Of a DNA stretch of 64,000 bases, positions 22,734 to 35,001 are shown in pieces. The stretch is from assembly GCA_900175165.2 (NCBI GenBank), contig FWWN02000288.1, positions 1-64,000 on the forward strand. The letters are read 5' to 3'. This DNA comes from Rhizomucor pusillus (Eukaryota > Mucoromycota > Mucoromycetes > Mucorales > Lichtheimiaceae). The notes beneath the pieces were generated by a model. The model ran no database searches and was not told the DNA's origin. It worked only from the letters and a program-made list of their open reading frames with translations. Position numbers and translations under genes: made by a program. Numbering within the stretch: position 1 is the stretch's first letter; every line of letters begins with the position of its first letter.

Positions 22734-24929
22734 ATGTCGACGAAAAAGAGTGCTTGCGCCACACAGTTTGCAATTGCTAAAGATTGCAAGCTTGGAACAG
22801 GCGCTTACGGCACAGTCTACCTTTGCGGTTACGAAGGCAAACTCGCAGCAGTCAAGATTTTCGAAAATGTGTCCAACTCTAATCAATTTATCCACGAAGC
22901 CAAGCTGCTCAAAAAGTTACGCCACTCCAACATTGTGCGATTCTACGATGTGAGATACAACGAGGGCAAAGTCGGCTTAATCACAGAGTACGCAGAACGC
23001 GGTGCTCTGAAAAAGGTCCTAGACTGCGGAAAGCTTGATGGGAAACCCAAAGCGAAACAAAAGATCATGCGCGACATACTGCAAGGCCTTTCATATCTCC
23101 ACAACAACCACGTTATACACCGCGACTTGAAACCACTCAACATTGTCGTTGCAAAGGATTATACAGCCAAGATATGTGACTTTGGATTAGCGACCGTGAT
23201 TGAGAGCAAGCAGATGGCCGACAAGCGATTGGGCACTTTGCGCTGGATGGCGCCCGAGTTACTGTCGAAAAAACCCGTGTACACGTTTGCAACGGATGTT
23301 TACGCAGTTGGATGGTTGTTCTATGAGATATTGACCCGGAAGATGCCCTACAGCAGTGTCGAGGACCACGCTGTCATCAAGGCAAAGATTCGGCGCGGTG
23401 AGCAAGCTAATATACCCGAGAATACATCCAAAAAATATGTTACGGTGATAAAGTCTTGCTGGAAATACAATCCATCAGATCGACCGAATGTGCATCAGCT
23501 CAAAAATCAGCTATCTTTCAATCAGGCCGATGCCGAAGCAGCGGCGCGGGAATTGGCTCTAGGCGACGACAGCAATGAAGACGAAGAAGAGTTTGAAGGC
23601 GACGAGTTATTGGCTCGCTTAAAATTGAAGGATATATCCAAAGAGGAAGAAGAAGAAGAGGAGGAGAAGACTGGTGACAAGGAACAGCAAAAGTCTCCAA
23701 CCAAAGACGTAGATCCTTGCAATCACTATCACCAAGGTGTCATTGGTCGGCTTATGGGCGAGTACACGAGAGCATTCCATTGTTTCGAGATGGCAGTAAA
23801 GAAAAATATCGTGCAAGCCAAAGTAGCGCTTGCTGAACTTTACTATTTCGGGCGAGGCACAGAGCAAGATTACAGTAAGGCCGTAGAATTATATACGTCT
23901 GCAGCCGAGCAAGGAAACGCAGTAGCGCAAAGCAATCTCGGAGTACTGTATCAGAACGGACAGGGTGTGCAGGAAGACTATGGAAAAGCAGCCGAACTAT
24001 ACGAGAAGGCTGCCAACCAGGACGTTGCCCAAGCAATGTGCAACCTTGGATGGATGCACGAAAACGGACAAGTCCGGCCGGTGGATTACGGAAAGGCTTT
24101 CGAGCTTTACTCGAAAGCAGCTGATCTAGGTATTCCGCAGGCACAGTACAACCTGGGTGTCATGTATGAAACTGGAAAAGGGGTATCGATCAATTATCAA
24201 AAAGCGATCGAGTACTTTACGCTGGCTGCCAACCACAACATTGCGCAAGCGCATTTTAGCCTGGGAGTCATGTATGCCACAGGAAAATATGTCCGGAAAA
24301 GCTACACCAAAGCAGTAGAGCACTACAAGGCGGCTGCCGAGCAAGGGATTGCGCAGGCGCAGTACAACTTGGCGCTCATGTATGCGAGTGGTCGCGGCGT
24401 TCCAAAGAAAGACTACGCGAAAGCTGTTGAGTTATACAAACAAGCAGCGGATAGTGGATACGCTCCAGCGCAAAACAATTTGGGGTGGATGTATCAGAAT
24501 GGTTTGGGAGTCAACCGGGATCATCAAAAGGCAGTGGAACTGTTCCAGGAGGCTGTGGCTCAGGGCAACATCGAAGCCCGCGAGAGCCTCGGCTGGATGT
24601 ACCAAAACGGCTACGGTGTCCCGCAAGATTACAAGATGGCAGCATATCTGTACGAGGAGAATGCCGAACGAGGAGATAGTTCAGCGCAGAAAAATTTGGG
24701 ATGGCTTTGTGAGCATGGGTTGGGAGTACCTCAGGACTACCAAAAAGCATCTGAATTGTATCGCAAATCTTCTGAGCAGGGTAACGTGAAAGCACAGTAT
24801 CTACTAGCTTCCCTAAATAAGCAGCAAGGCAAGGATGGAGGAGAAAACGTCGACCAGCTGGACTCAATGAGAGATATGTATTGCAAAGCCGTCAAGTCAA
24901 CTAGTGACACAAGTGCTAGAGACAAGTAA
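22734..24929 (+). CDS. TKL-type protein kinase with C-terminal Sel1 repeats
   Basis: 731 aa in one exon. Residues about 10-265 are a complete kinase: GTGAYGTVYL loop, AAVKIF lysine, HRDLKPLN catalytic loop, DFG, and GTLRWMAPELL activation-segment end, so it should be active. The fit is best to tyrosine-kinase-like Ser/Thr kinases. An acidic linker (residues about 280-320, DEEEFEGDE and poly-Glu) follows. Then come about nine Sel1-like repeats of roughly 36 residues (typical unit QAQYNLGVMYETGKGVSINY) from residue about 360 to 690. Sel1 arrays form alpha-solenoid protein-binding surfaces. This kinase-Sel1 combination is known to be expanded in Mucoromycota and Glomeromycotina. The single large exon contrasts with its intron-rich neighbours and fits recent duplication or retroposition. 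Confidence 0.9.
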   Translation: MSTKKSACATQFAIAKDCKLGTGAYGTVYLCGYEGKLAAVKIFENVSNSNQFIHEAKLLKKLRHSNIVRFYDVRYNEGKVGLITEYAERGALKKVLDCGKLDGKPKAKQKIMRDILQGLSYLHNNHVIHRDLKPLNIVVAKDYTAKICDFGLATVIESKQMADKRLGTLRWMAPELLSKKPVYTFATDVYAVGWLFYEILTRKMPYSSVEDHAVIKAKIRRGEQANIPENTSKKYVTVIKSCWKYNPSDRPNVHQLKNQLSFNQADAEAAARELALGDDSNEDEEEFEGDELLARLKLKDISKEEEEEEEEKTGDKEQQKSPTKDVDPCNHYHQGVIGRLMGEYTRAFHCFEMAVKKNIVQAKVALAELYYFGRGTEQDYSKAVELYTSAAEQGNAVAQSNLGVLYQNGQGVQEDYGKAAELYEKAANQDVAQAMCNLGWMHENGQVRPVDYGKAFELYSKAADLGIPQAQYNLGVMYETGKGVSINYQKAIEYFTLAANHNIAQAHFSLGVMYATGKYVRKSYTKAVEHYKAAAEQGIAQAQYNLALMYASGRGVPKKDYAKAVELYKQAADSGYAPAQNNLGWMYQNGLGVNRDHQKAVELFQEAVAQGNIEARESLGWMYQNGYGVPQDYKMAAYLYEENAERGDSSAQKNLGWLCEHGLGVPQDYQKASELYRKSSEQGNVKAQYLLASLNKQQGKDGGENVDQLDSMRDMYCKAVKSTSDTSARDK

Positions 24930-25181
24930 CTAGCTAGCGAAAACGGTGCCTGCATGTACCCCTTTGCGAGCGACATATACATGTATAGAGACATTGTAAA
25001 TAAGTTTGGTAAATAACAAGAAAGCAATTGTATATTCATGTTTTTATCTAAACAAAAAAATAGCCTGCTACTATACTGTAAAGACCACTCTAAAACTAAT
25101 ACATATATGAGAGAGAAAGATAGAAAGAGAGGGAGAGAGAGAGGGCCCGATAGTAGAGTCTTGCAAAAAGTGATATGTAAC

Positions 25182-28153
25182 TTAAATAACAGTAAAGGTT
25201 GCATTCAAGCGTGGTTTAGCGTAGCTTCCACCGACATAGACATCAAAAGCTCCAGGCTCCAAAACATATTCGTTATCAAGGGACCAAATCATCAACTCCT
25301 CGAGCTTGATGGGAATTTCAACAGTTTTGGTCTCTCCAGCCTTGATGAGCACCTTCTTGAAGCCCTTGAGAGCCTTGTTGGGCACTTCAACGCTGGCGAG
25401 TACATCGTCAACGTAGACCTGCACGACTTCCTTTCCGTCCATATCACCAGTGTTGGCGACCTCGACCTTGACGACGACCTCCTTGTCATCCTTGCTGACC
25501 TTGGCCTTGGAAAGAGAGATGCTCTTGTACTCGAACGTGGTGTAGGACAAACCGTGGCCAAAGTACCAGATAGGAATAGGTGTGCCAATAGTGTATTGGG
25601 AACCAAATTCGATGGTGCCGTTTGGCAAGATCTTGCCAGGAATAGCATTGCGTCCGCTCTTGGGATAGTTGTAGAAAGCAGGCAAGCTTCCAACGTAGGT
25701 AGGGAACGAGATGGACAGTTTTCCGCTAGGATTGATCTTACCAAACAACAACTTTGCCAATGCAGTGCCACCTTGTTCGCCAGGATAGAAGGCGTTAACG
25801 ATAGCATTGACGTTATCCTTGAGCCAAGGTTCGGCGGTCGGCTTGCCAGTGACGAGAACAACAATCGTCGGGGTGCCGGTGGCCTGGATCTCCTTAACGA
25901 GGTTCATCTGAGCACCAACGAGTCCAAGATCGTTTTGGTCAATGTGTTCACCGGTGGTAGCATTATATCCAGCCCAGAGCTCGGTTTGATCACGGGTCCA
26001 GGTGCCAACCATAACGATAGCAACATCGGATTTCTTGGCAGCCTTCTTTGCTTGTTTGAAACCAGATTCGTCAAACGACCAGAGCTTGCAGCCTTCTGCG
26101 TAGTTGATCTTGACCTTGTCGCCGACAAGAGACTTGATACCATCAAGAGGCGTAACACCACGCGAGAAGGTGCCAGCTGGGACGTAATCACCGTATTGCA
26201 TCACAGCTGCCTGAGGGCCAATGACCGCGATGGATTTAAGCTTGTTTTCGTCAAGAGGAAGGATACCATCATTCTCCAAGAGGACCAATGACTCTTCCTC
26301 CATCTGTAATTCGATATCCAAGTGTTCCTTGGTATGGATGGTGGAGTTATAGCTGGGAGAACCGTAGGGAACTTCGAACAGACCAAGCAAGAACTTGACA
26401 CGTAGCACGCGACGAACAGCTTCGTCGATAGTCTCAATATCAATGTTGCCCTATAAATTGCGAATAAGGAAACAATACCTTGCTTTGGGAAGCCCCAAAG
26501 TTTACCTTTTCGATTTGATCTGGCAAAGTAATATATTGCATCTAATTTATTTGTGTTAACTTCAATTGATTGAACAAGGCAAGTACTCTCTGGACTGACT
26601 TACAGCCTGACCACCCATTTCCACGTCGTTGCCAGCATTGACAGCACGCACAGCAGCCTCGGGGTTGCTGGTGATCTTCGGATCGCACGTGTAGAAGATG
26701 CTGCATAAGAAAGCAATAGCGCCAGAGTCTGATTCGACGAAACCTTCATAGCCCCACTCGCCACGCAAGATTTCTGTCAGAAGGTGCTTATCTACGGTAG
26801 CGGGGATACCGTCGTAAGAGCTGTTATTGACAATGTAAGGAAGATATTCTGATCGTCTTGTTTTGTAAATATTGCAAAAGACTTGCCTGTATGCACTCAT
26901 GATAGTAAGCGCACCTCCGTCTACGATTGCTCGTTTAAAGGGAGGTAAATACAAACTACGCATATCACGCTCGCCACCAACGACCTTGAGTAACATCAAA
27001 TTATTACAATCAAGAAAACGTAGACCGTCAATTGTAAGACTTACGGGTCCAGTGTTGAGGCCACCCATGGGAGTTCCGAAACCAACGTAATGCTTGACCA
27101 TGGCGGCAGTGCGGTACCGTGCAGTAGACGCAGTACCTTCCTTTGCCTTGCCCTGAAGACCAACAACGTATGAATAACCCATTTCACCTAAAACGAAATG
27201 TTAAGTCTGTTAATGACATGCACCACTTATCGTCCCATTTGGCAAACCTGTTATTACCTGTCAGGTGAGGGTCTTCACCGTAGTTCTCTTCAATGCGACC
27301 CCATCGAGGTTCTCTTGCAAGGTCCAGCACGGGTGCTACACAACAAAGTTTTGGAATAAAAAATTTATTATGTAAGCAGCAGAGTTGCTGATCAGATCAG
27401 CTCATTTTTGTGTGCTACTTGCCAAAGATATTGTGGATACCAAGGGCGGTCGACTCGGTGCCAATAACATCGCCGACTTTTTCCATTAATTCCGTATTGA
27501 ACGAGCATGCCATGGCTAGTCCTGTAGGGAAAATGGTCGCCTCGACATCTACCCAGCCGTGAACACCTACATTTACATTGATAAAGATACTCTGTTAGTA
27601 CTACGTAACAGATGATAATGTACACAGTCCATGCACGCTTACCTTCGGACTGCATAATGGTAGGAATCTTGAGACGATTATTGTTCAGCATGTATGATTG
27701 CGTTTCATTGATTAATCTTGCCAGATCATCGCGGGGCATGTAAGCGGCTGAGGGTGTATTTGTTTGTTTCATTGTCAATGTTGAGCATGTACAAATATTT
27801 ACCATTTTACGAGTACAGAAAGCCACACTTACCAAACATGCTTCCATATTGTGGAAGCCCGGTGGTATTGAGGCTGTATTCTGAGTCGACAACGTTGGCA
27901 ATATTACCTTGCTGCAATTGCCACACCTTTTCTTCGACGGTCAATCGTTTCAAAAGATCTTCGACGCGGTCGTCGATGGATGCATTGGGATCAAGGTACA
28001 GGGCATCGTCAGACCTAGAAGAGATAAAAATCAATTATATAAATGCGACAGTGTAGGATATGGATCAGGAAGGGCTACTTACTCTGCTGCGTATGCAAAC
28101 GGCACGGCCGCAGCAGCGCATAGCAGCAGCTTGACAGCTGACTTTACCAACAT
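25182..28153 (-). CDS. Secreted GH3 beta-glucosidase-type glycosidase
   Basis: Ten exons on the minus strand: 28153-28083, 28014-27833, 27747-27643, 27566-27423, 27335-27258, 27187-27045, 26984-26887, 26820-26604, 26541-26506, 26450-25182; 780 aa. It starts with a signal peptide (MLVKSAVKLLLCAAAAVPFA). GH3 N-domain features: RLTVEEKVWQLQQGN, VLDLAREPRWGRIEENYGED, VKHYVGFGTP, LPPFKRAIVDGGALTIMSAY and GYEGFVESDSGAI, where the Asp after Ser is the expected nucleophile. The second GH3 domain (IAVIGPQA, VGTWTRDQTELWAGY) and a C-terminal fibronectin-III-like domain (VKVEVANTGDMDGKEVVQVY) follow. It removes terminal beta-linked sugar from oligosaccharides outside the cell. Two introns (donors at 27422 and 26886) begin GCAAGT, forced by frame. 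Divergent from a sugar transporter. Confidence 0.92.
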
Positions 28154-28761
28154 TTGTCAAGGAGGAGAAGGATGAGAATAACGGTAAACAGGAAATATTT
28201 GCCTTGGGTTGGCAATGTGTGATGGATGGAGGAGGAGGGAAGGAGAGAGAGAAAGAAAAACGTCGACCTTTATATTGCTAAACGATGCTCTTTTTTCTGG
28301 CGGGTTAGCGATGGAAATCATGTTCCACGTTTTCTCTAATACAAAACCTAGTTGCTATATGTTACTCATCCAACTAACTTTCAATTCTTTGGAAGTGGCC
28401 GTAGTAAATCCTTTGTGCGTATATGCGTGTAAGTCCCCACTCAATTACGTTATGGGAAAATGCGGGGAAATTATAATCTCCATATAGCATGTGCTACAAG
28501 GAAGCTGTCGTTTTCACACATGGAACACAGAAAGATCAGTTGGGAGAGAGCGGCACATTTGACAAGTCATGAACCAGGCGGACGGGGTGTTTTCGGGGGG
28601 TGGGGTGGGGTGGGAGTATGGTGTGATGATGTGGGGGACGTGGACGCGACGATGAGAACGACGACTTTGTGCCCGCAACAATGACCAAAAAAGAAAAACT
28701 CTTATAAAGAAGGCAAACAGTAACAACTTTGTCGCTTTTCCCTTGCATCCTGCTCACACTC
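28154..28761. promoter_or_regulatory. Shared upstream region of GH3 and sugar transporter
   Basis: 608 bp between divergent starts, so probably the promoter of both. It has a G-rich run near 28590-28620 (repeated GGGGTGG units). CreA-type sites (SYGGRG) could fit there, but I cannot show function. Confidence 0.45.
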
Positions 28762-30755
28762 ATGGTCCGCGTCTTCAACATTGCTTGCGCTGCCTTTGCA
28801 GGTACACAGTTGCAGACATCATATTTGTACACACTCGCTCAACAACAATAACGCACTGCTTGTAGCTTTTGGAAGTTTCCTATTCGGCTATGATTCGGGT
28901 ATCATTGGAAGGTTGGCGTCAGATGCTGCAAAGTTAAAACCTTCCTCATATTTGGAACCGTCGTATCTAATCAGTAGGAATGCAGTATCCTCGTCCAGGA
29001 ACATTTCTTGGCTCGAATGGGAAATCCAAATTCATCACTGTTAGGTGCCATCGTCGGTAAAGCTAGATAGCAATTGCTCATTTCTATGGATCTTTTACTT
29101 GTACTGATCAGACCTTTTCAAACAGCACTATTTAATGTCGGTTGTTTCTTTGGTGCATGTGTCGCATCAACGCTGGCGAGCAAGTGGGGTCGCAAGCTAT
29201 CGATTCAAGTGGGATGTTTCTTTGCAACAGTGGGAGCAGCTATACAAACGTCAGCTATCAATGTCGGCCAATTCATTGCCGGAAGACTGATTGCAGGTCT
29301 GGGTATCGGTCTACTTTCCATGACAGTACCGCTGTACCAAGCCGAGATTGCCACTCCTGCCATCCGTGGTTTCACCGTCGGTCTTTCGCAGCAATTCATT
29401 GGCCTCGGTGTACTTGCATCCACTTGGTAAAGGAGCACTTGAAGAGAGTAAATCGACCCGTGCTGCTGCTGACAACTTGATATTTTATAGGATCGTCTAT
29501 GGCACAAACACCATCGCATCTGACGCTCAGTGGCAGATTCCTATTGGCATCCAGATGGTACCTGCGTTTCTGTTATTCTGGGGCACATTCTTCTTGCCGG
29601 AATCTCCACGCTGGCTTATCGCAGTTGCACGCTACGAACGAGCCAAGAAAGTCATCAAGGAACTCTATCACACGCAGGAGGAGCAGGATAAAACATACAA
29701 TGAAATTTACACTGAAGTCGAGACTGAAAAGCACGTTGTCTCCAGCAACCCAATGGATCTCATTGCACCCAAGTACTGGCGCAGAACCTTGCTTGCCTGC
29801 GGTGGTCAGATCCTTGCTCAATTCACTGGCATTAACTTTGCAAACTAGTAAGTGTCAAAACATTTCGCCAGTTTAATTCATTTTAGTGATGTGTGAAACC
29901 ACAAAAAATTCAGCTACGGTCCTCAAGTCTACAGCGCTCTCGGTTTCGATACGCAAACCGTTCTGCTCATCAATGCAATTTACAGCGTCGTCGGTCCTGT
30001 CACCAACTTCGTCACCATCACCTTTATTGTTGACCGTATTGGACGTGTACGTTTGATGTGGCTCGGAAGCACGGCACTGGCTATCTTCTTCCTGCTTATT
30101 GGTGCCATCTACACGCGGTTCCCTGGTCCCACTGAAGACCAAAAGGCCGGATTGGTTCCATATGAGGAGCCTGCGGATGCCCATCGCGCTATTATCGTAT
30201 GTACAGACGTGTCTAATTTTTCTTTTTCCAGAACTTCCTGTCGGACAGTTTCTAATATTTTGACTCGTCCAACTTTATTTTGTAGGCGTTTATTTTCTTG
30301 ATTTCTGTGACATTCTCTCTGTCGTGGGGGTAAGCAAAAAAGCGTAGGACGCGGAAGTAGGGGCCCGAAAGTCTAACTAGAAAGACGACGCTAGTCCTAT
30401 CGCATGGATTTATCAATCAGAAATCTTCCCTCTCAAGATCCGTACCATGGGTAACTCTGCAGCGACGGCTAGCAACTGGCTGTTCAACATCTGGATTTCC
30501 GAAGCCTGCCCCATCGCGCTGTCAAATCCAAGTGTCGGCCCGCGTTTCTTCTTCTTCTTCATGTCACTCAACTTCTTTTCTGCATTTGTGACTTTCATGT
30601 GGTATCCCGAAACCAAGAACAAGTCGCTGGAGATGCTGGGAGGTGCGCTGGATGATGCACCGATTGACATGTCGCACCAAGACGACGGAACAAAGAAGGC
30701 GCCGGAAGCGGCTGAAACTCACATAACAATACAGGACAAAGAATCTGCGGCTTAA
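28762..30755 (+). CDS. MFS sugar transporter
   Basis: Eight exons: 28762-28801, 28866-28911, 28986-29056, 29126-29426, 29491-29847, 29914-30196, 30286-30329, 30395-30755; 500 aa. Sugar-porter family of the major facilitator superfamily, 12 predicted membrane helices, plasma membrane. Signatures: GSFLFGYDSGIIGS, WGRKLSIQ, GRLIAGLGIGLLSMTVPLYQAEI, FLPESPRWLI, QFTGINFANYYGP, DRIGRVRLM, WIYQSEIFPLKIRTMGNS and the end WYPETKNKSLEML. The substrate (glucose, xylose, cellobiose or another) cannot be read from sequence. Its position between a beta-glucosidase-type GH3 and a GH31 enzyme suggests uptake of plant-wall sugars or disaccharides. The second and third exons are very short (46 and 71 nt). Confidence 0.92.
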
Positions 30756-31488
30756 GCCTTATGTAATACTGTATCTTTTTACGACCATGTAACAATAAAT
30801 TCCCTTCTTGCGTAATGTTGTACTTCATCGCACAATCTGATTCCCATTTCTGCCCGCCGCCGTCGTCAGCTACTGGGCCGGATATTCCTGGTACGTCCAG
30901 GATATGCATCGTGACAATACCATCCAATCATATATCCATTAATAGCCCGGTATAAAATGATCGATGAAAGGAGGGACCGTCATTCTTCCCGTTGCTACTG
31001 CTACTGTCAACTGCAATGCAGCCCGAATTTTCGGGTAGTCAAAAGCTGCTAAGAGTTTCCATATACGGCAAGGTCACCCAAAATTGGGAGACGTGCACGG
31101 CCAGTGTGGGGTCGAAAACCTTGTGCCACCTAGGTGTTTGCTAACCAGTTACCAGCAAGGTACAGCAAGATACCTCTTTCCCGCGCCTCAAATACCCAAT
31201 CAAATATTTTCCTAATTTCCCGCTTTACATTTTCTCACACTCGCTGCTCACACCACATAAAAGTCTCCGTAAGTTTAAAAGTGCACTGATGTGTGGGTTG
31301 GAGTTGCGTGTAAAGGACGCCGCCGGAAGAACAGACAGTGATGACTGGACAGACGGACGATGACGTGGGTCACATAACTCGGGACCCTTCGAGTCAAAAC
31401 CTGTAAGTTTTTTAACGCTTCTGCTGCTGCTACTCAATCCGGGCGCTTTCTTTTCTTTCACTTACACAACAGCAACAAGACTTCCAAG
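30756..31488. other. Intergenic between transporter and GH31 gene
   Basis: About 730 bp. The 3' flank of the transporter is followed by the GH31 upstream region. A possible 5'-leader intron starts at the GTAAGT after CATAAAAGTCTCC near 31269. No other gene seen. Confidence 0.45.
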
Positions 31489-33704
31489 ATGGACAAGATG
31501 CAACTCGAGTACTTTAACAACTGCGAGGGAACTATCACTCAACGCGGCAATGCTTTGCACTATCGCCTTTACCACGAGCAGCTTCTTATTGAGCCATGGG
31601 GCAAGGACAGGTTAGTAAAACGACACACAAACAACGCGTAATGTCCTTCCTGACAAGTTATTTCCTGCAGTTTGCGTGTGCGAGTCACCCAGGCACACCA
31701 GATCCGTGACGACCTGCCCGGCGCACTCTTGAGCCACGAAGAAATGGGATTCAAGGCACCTTCTGATACTGTCAAGATCACCGAGACCGGAGCGACCATC
31801 CGCAACGGAAACATTGAGGCTCGCATTACAACAAAGAAGGGTGAAATCACCTTCTGGGATATCAAGAACGATCGCGAACTTCTTCGTGAAGCACAGCCCC
31901 ATATCTGGATCAATGGTCGTACCATCCGTCCTTTGGTCGGTGATGCGTACAAGCTTGAAGCCAACTTTGTTGCATACGAGGGAGAAAAGCTCTATGGTCT
32001 TGGTCAGGTACATAAAGGCATACATGTACATAGAAGATTTGCAACTAAGCAGCATATCGATAAAATAGAATGCCAACGGCAGATTGGATCAAAAGGGCTG
32101 CGTCTTGGACTTGTGCCAACGCAACGCTACTGTCAGCATCCCGTTCTTGGTCTCCAACCGTGGCTACGGTTTCCTTTGGAACAACCCAGCCGTGGGTCGC
32201 GTAGAACTCGGCTACAACATGACTCGCTGGGTTGCCGATGCTGCTTATCAAATCGATGTAAGTTTATAGTTTCACAAACATTATGCAGATTTGTAATTTC
32301 TCATCTACCCTGTAATAGTACTGGATCACAGCAGGTGACTCTGTCGCAGATATTATGTCCAACTATGTGGATGCTACTGGTCACGCACCTCCGTTGCCGT
32401 ATTATGCGTCCGGCTTCTGGCAGTGCCGTCTTCGCTATCGCACGCAGCAAGAAGTTCTGGATGTCGCCCGCGAGTACAAGAAGCGTGGTCTGCCTCTAGA
32501 CATCATTGTCATTGACTATTTCCACTGGAGCCATCACGGCGATTGGAAGTTTGACCCTGAAGCTTTCCCCGATCCTGCGAGCATGGTCAAGGAGCTCAAG
32601 GAACTTGGTGTCGAGATCATGGTCTCTATCTGGCCCACCGTCACTCCCGACTCTGAGAACTTTGAAGAACTTGAACGCAAAGGTCTTTTGCTTCGCAACG
32701 CACGCGGTCCTGCCGTGCACCACCGTTTCTACGACAAGCCCACACTGGTCGAAGCCAAGTACATTACTCACTACGACGCAACCAACCCCGAGGGCCGAGA
32801 ATTCATCTGGTCCAAGGTCAAACAGAACTACCACGACCTCGGTATCAAGATCTGGTGGCTGGATGCGGACGAGCCTGAAATTGAGCCTGTGCAGCCTGAA
32901 ATGCTTCGATTCCACATTGGCGACGGCAACGCAGTGTACAACATCAGCCCGTACCTGCACGGCATGGGATTCTACAACGGCATGAAATTGGCTGGTCACA
33001 AGGACGGAGATATCATTTCTCTCTCACGTTCCGGTTGGGCAGGTTCCCAGCGATGGGCCATGGCGATCTGGTCTGGTGACATTACGTCTAGATTCGAGAC
33101 ATTCTCCGCACAGGTCCGTGTAGGTCTTAACATGGCCCTCAGCGGTATCCCTTGGTGGACGACCGATATCGGCGGTTTCGTTGAAGGCAACATTTACGAC
33201 ACAGAGTTCCGCGAACTGCTGGTACGCTGGTTCCAGTACGGTACATTCTGCCCGCTCTTCCGTCTCCACGGTTTCCGCGACCCTATCACTGAACCACAGA
33301 ACGGCGCCGAGAATGAAATCTGGAGCTACGGCGAAGAAAACTACAAGATCCTCGCCAACTTTTTGCATATCCGTGAACGTCTTCGACCTTACGTGATGGA
33401 GCAGATGGACAAGGCTTCCAAGGACGGAACCCCTCCCATGCGACCCATCTTTTACGACTTTGCTGACGACAAGCAGGCCTGGGAGACTGAAGACGAGTTT
33501 TTGTTCGGTCCTTCCATCTTGGTCGCGCCCGTCGTCGAATACAAAGCTCGCAGCAGACAGGTCTACCTCCCTGCAGGCGCCAAGTGGACCGATGCCTGGA
33601 CCGGTCAGGTTTTGGAAGGTGGCCAGACTATTACCGCAGATGCTCCTTTGGAGAGACTCCCACTCTACCTTCGCGACGGTGCAAAGTTGCCCATTGTTCA
33701 GTAA
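31489..33704 (+). CDS. GH31 alpha-xylosidase-like glycosidase, intracellular
   Basis: Four exons: 31489-31610, 31671-32007, 32069-32257, 32319-33704; 677 aa with no signal peptide. GH31 catalytic barrel: IVIDYFHW, WKFDPEAFPDP, then KIWWLDADEPE, where the Asp of WLDADEPE aligns with the GH31 nucleophile, and RWAMAIWSGDI with the likely acid/base Asp. GIPWWTTDIGGF follows. The WLDAxEPE form is typical of GH31 alpha-xylosidases of the XylS/CjXyl31A kind and not of alpha-glucosidases with WxDMNE. The beta-sandwich ending is RLPLYLRDGAKLPI. It would release alpha-1,6-linked xylose from xyloglucan fragments or isoprimeverose in the cytosol. It lies in the same direction as the sugar transporter and near the GH3 gene. 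Confidence 0.88.
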
Positions 33705-33946
33705 AAAAGAAAAAACAAATAGAACCTTCCTTCCACAACCCCCAAAAATCTTCTATGCTGTGTATTCTCCATAGCTATCACGCACATATGTATTTTTCGA
33801 CATTAAAAGAAACCTTCTTGCTTTTGAACCATTACTGCGTTGCTATATTATGCCGGCATGCGGAGTAGTATCATTTCCATTTCCCTTTTTTGTCTCTCCC
33901 TCAGGCACTGTTGCCAGTCAGCCAGCCGGTGAGGTGTGCTGTGGAA

Positions 33947-35001
33947 ATGTCAATTGACAACGACAACGAACGGTGCAACGAGTCTCGGACGGTCCGAATC
34001 ACTGTTGCTACTGATGCACATCCTATTGCGAGTTGGCTACCCGAACATTGGGTTACTCACTGTCAGGGCAAGGGTGAGGACCAGTTGACGTGGGCGGATG
34101 ATCTCGTACAGCAGATCTGGCGACCTGTGTTGTTTGGACTATGTGTCGGCCTTCCGCTCGCTTATATCGTACGCACCCGCGTGATCGGAACACGATACCC
34201 GACCGCCGGACATATCTCCCCTGAAGCGTTTGCAAAGCGAGAGGTGATCAAGGGACGTGTCGTTTCTGTAGGCGACAGTGACAACTTTCGCCTGTATCAC
34301 ACGCCGGGATTTGGATGGGGATGGTTGCGAAAAGTTCCAAATAAGCAGAAAGGTGTGTGTGGAGGAGGATAATATGTACGAGATTTCTTTGCTGATCAGA
34401 GAGCGCGCGCGCGGGTGCAGAGCTCAAGGATCAGACGATCGCTGTGCGACTCGCTGGCATCGATGCCCCCGAGGTCAGGATACACATACAAATTTTGCAT
34501 ATATCATCATCTATTTACGCAGTAGACAGGGAGCACATTTCGGAATGCCTGCTCAGGCAATGTCTGCAGAAGCATTGGCGTTCTTAAAGTCTCTGATATT
34601 ACACCGCACTGTCAAGGTCCAGCTGCTAAGTCGCGACCAATACAACCGTGCAGTAAGTTATAGATAGCGCTGCTGTTCACCACCAAATTCACACAGACAA
34701 ACAAACGTTCGCCCTCATTTAGGTAGCCATGGCATTTGTTCGGAAACCGCCTTTTTATAGACGGAAAAATGTATCTGTCGAAATGTGTCGAGCTGGCATG
34801 GCGAGCATATACACGGCCAAAGGATACCAGTACGGCGACTGTCTCAAGGAGCTTGAGAAAGCGCAGGCAAGAGCAAAGTAAGCGACGTGTCTGTTTCTAT
34901 GAGTTATCCTGCCACTTGGCTAATATATCGCTAGACTTTTGAAAAAGGGCATATGGGGTTTGACAGATTATGTATCACCTGGGTCTCACAAGGCAAAGTA
35001 A
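33947..35001 (+). CDS. Lcl3-type membrane-anchored SNase-like nuclease
   Basis: Five exons: 33947-34352, 34421-34473, 34530-34652, 34723-34877, 34935-35001; 267 aa. One membrane segment at about residues 64-84 ([13 protein letters not shown]) is followed by a staphylococcal-nuclease-like domain: [60 protein letters not shown] and the end KKGIWG. This matches the fungal endonuclease Lcl3 family, reported as a mitochondrial membrane protein. Catalytic Arg/Asp/Glu positions of the fold are present ([18 protein letters not shown]). The N-terminal 60 residues are not conserved and the start Met is the first in frame. Confidence 0.85.

Noticed and set aside
25038..26291. 417-codon plus-strand ORF
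   Set aside because: Antisense of the GH3 gene; the minus-strand reading has clear GH3 motifs and this one has none.
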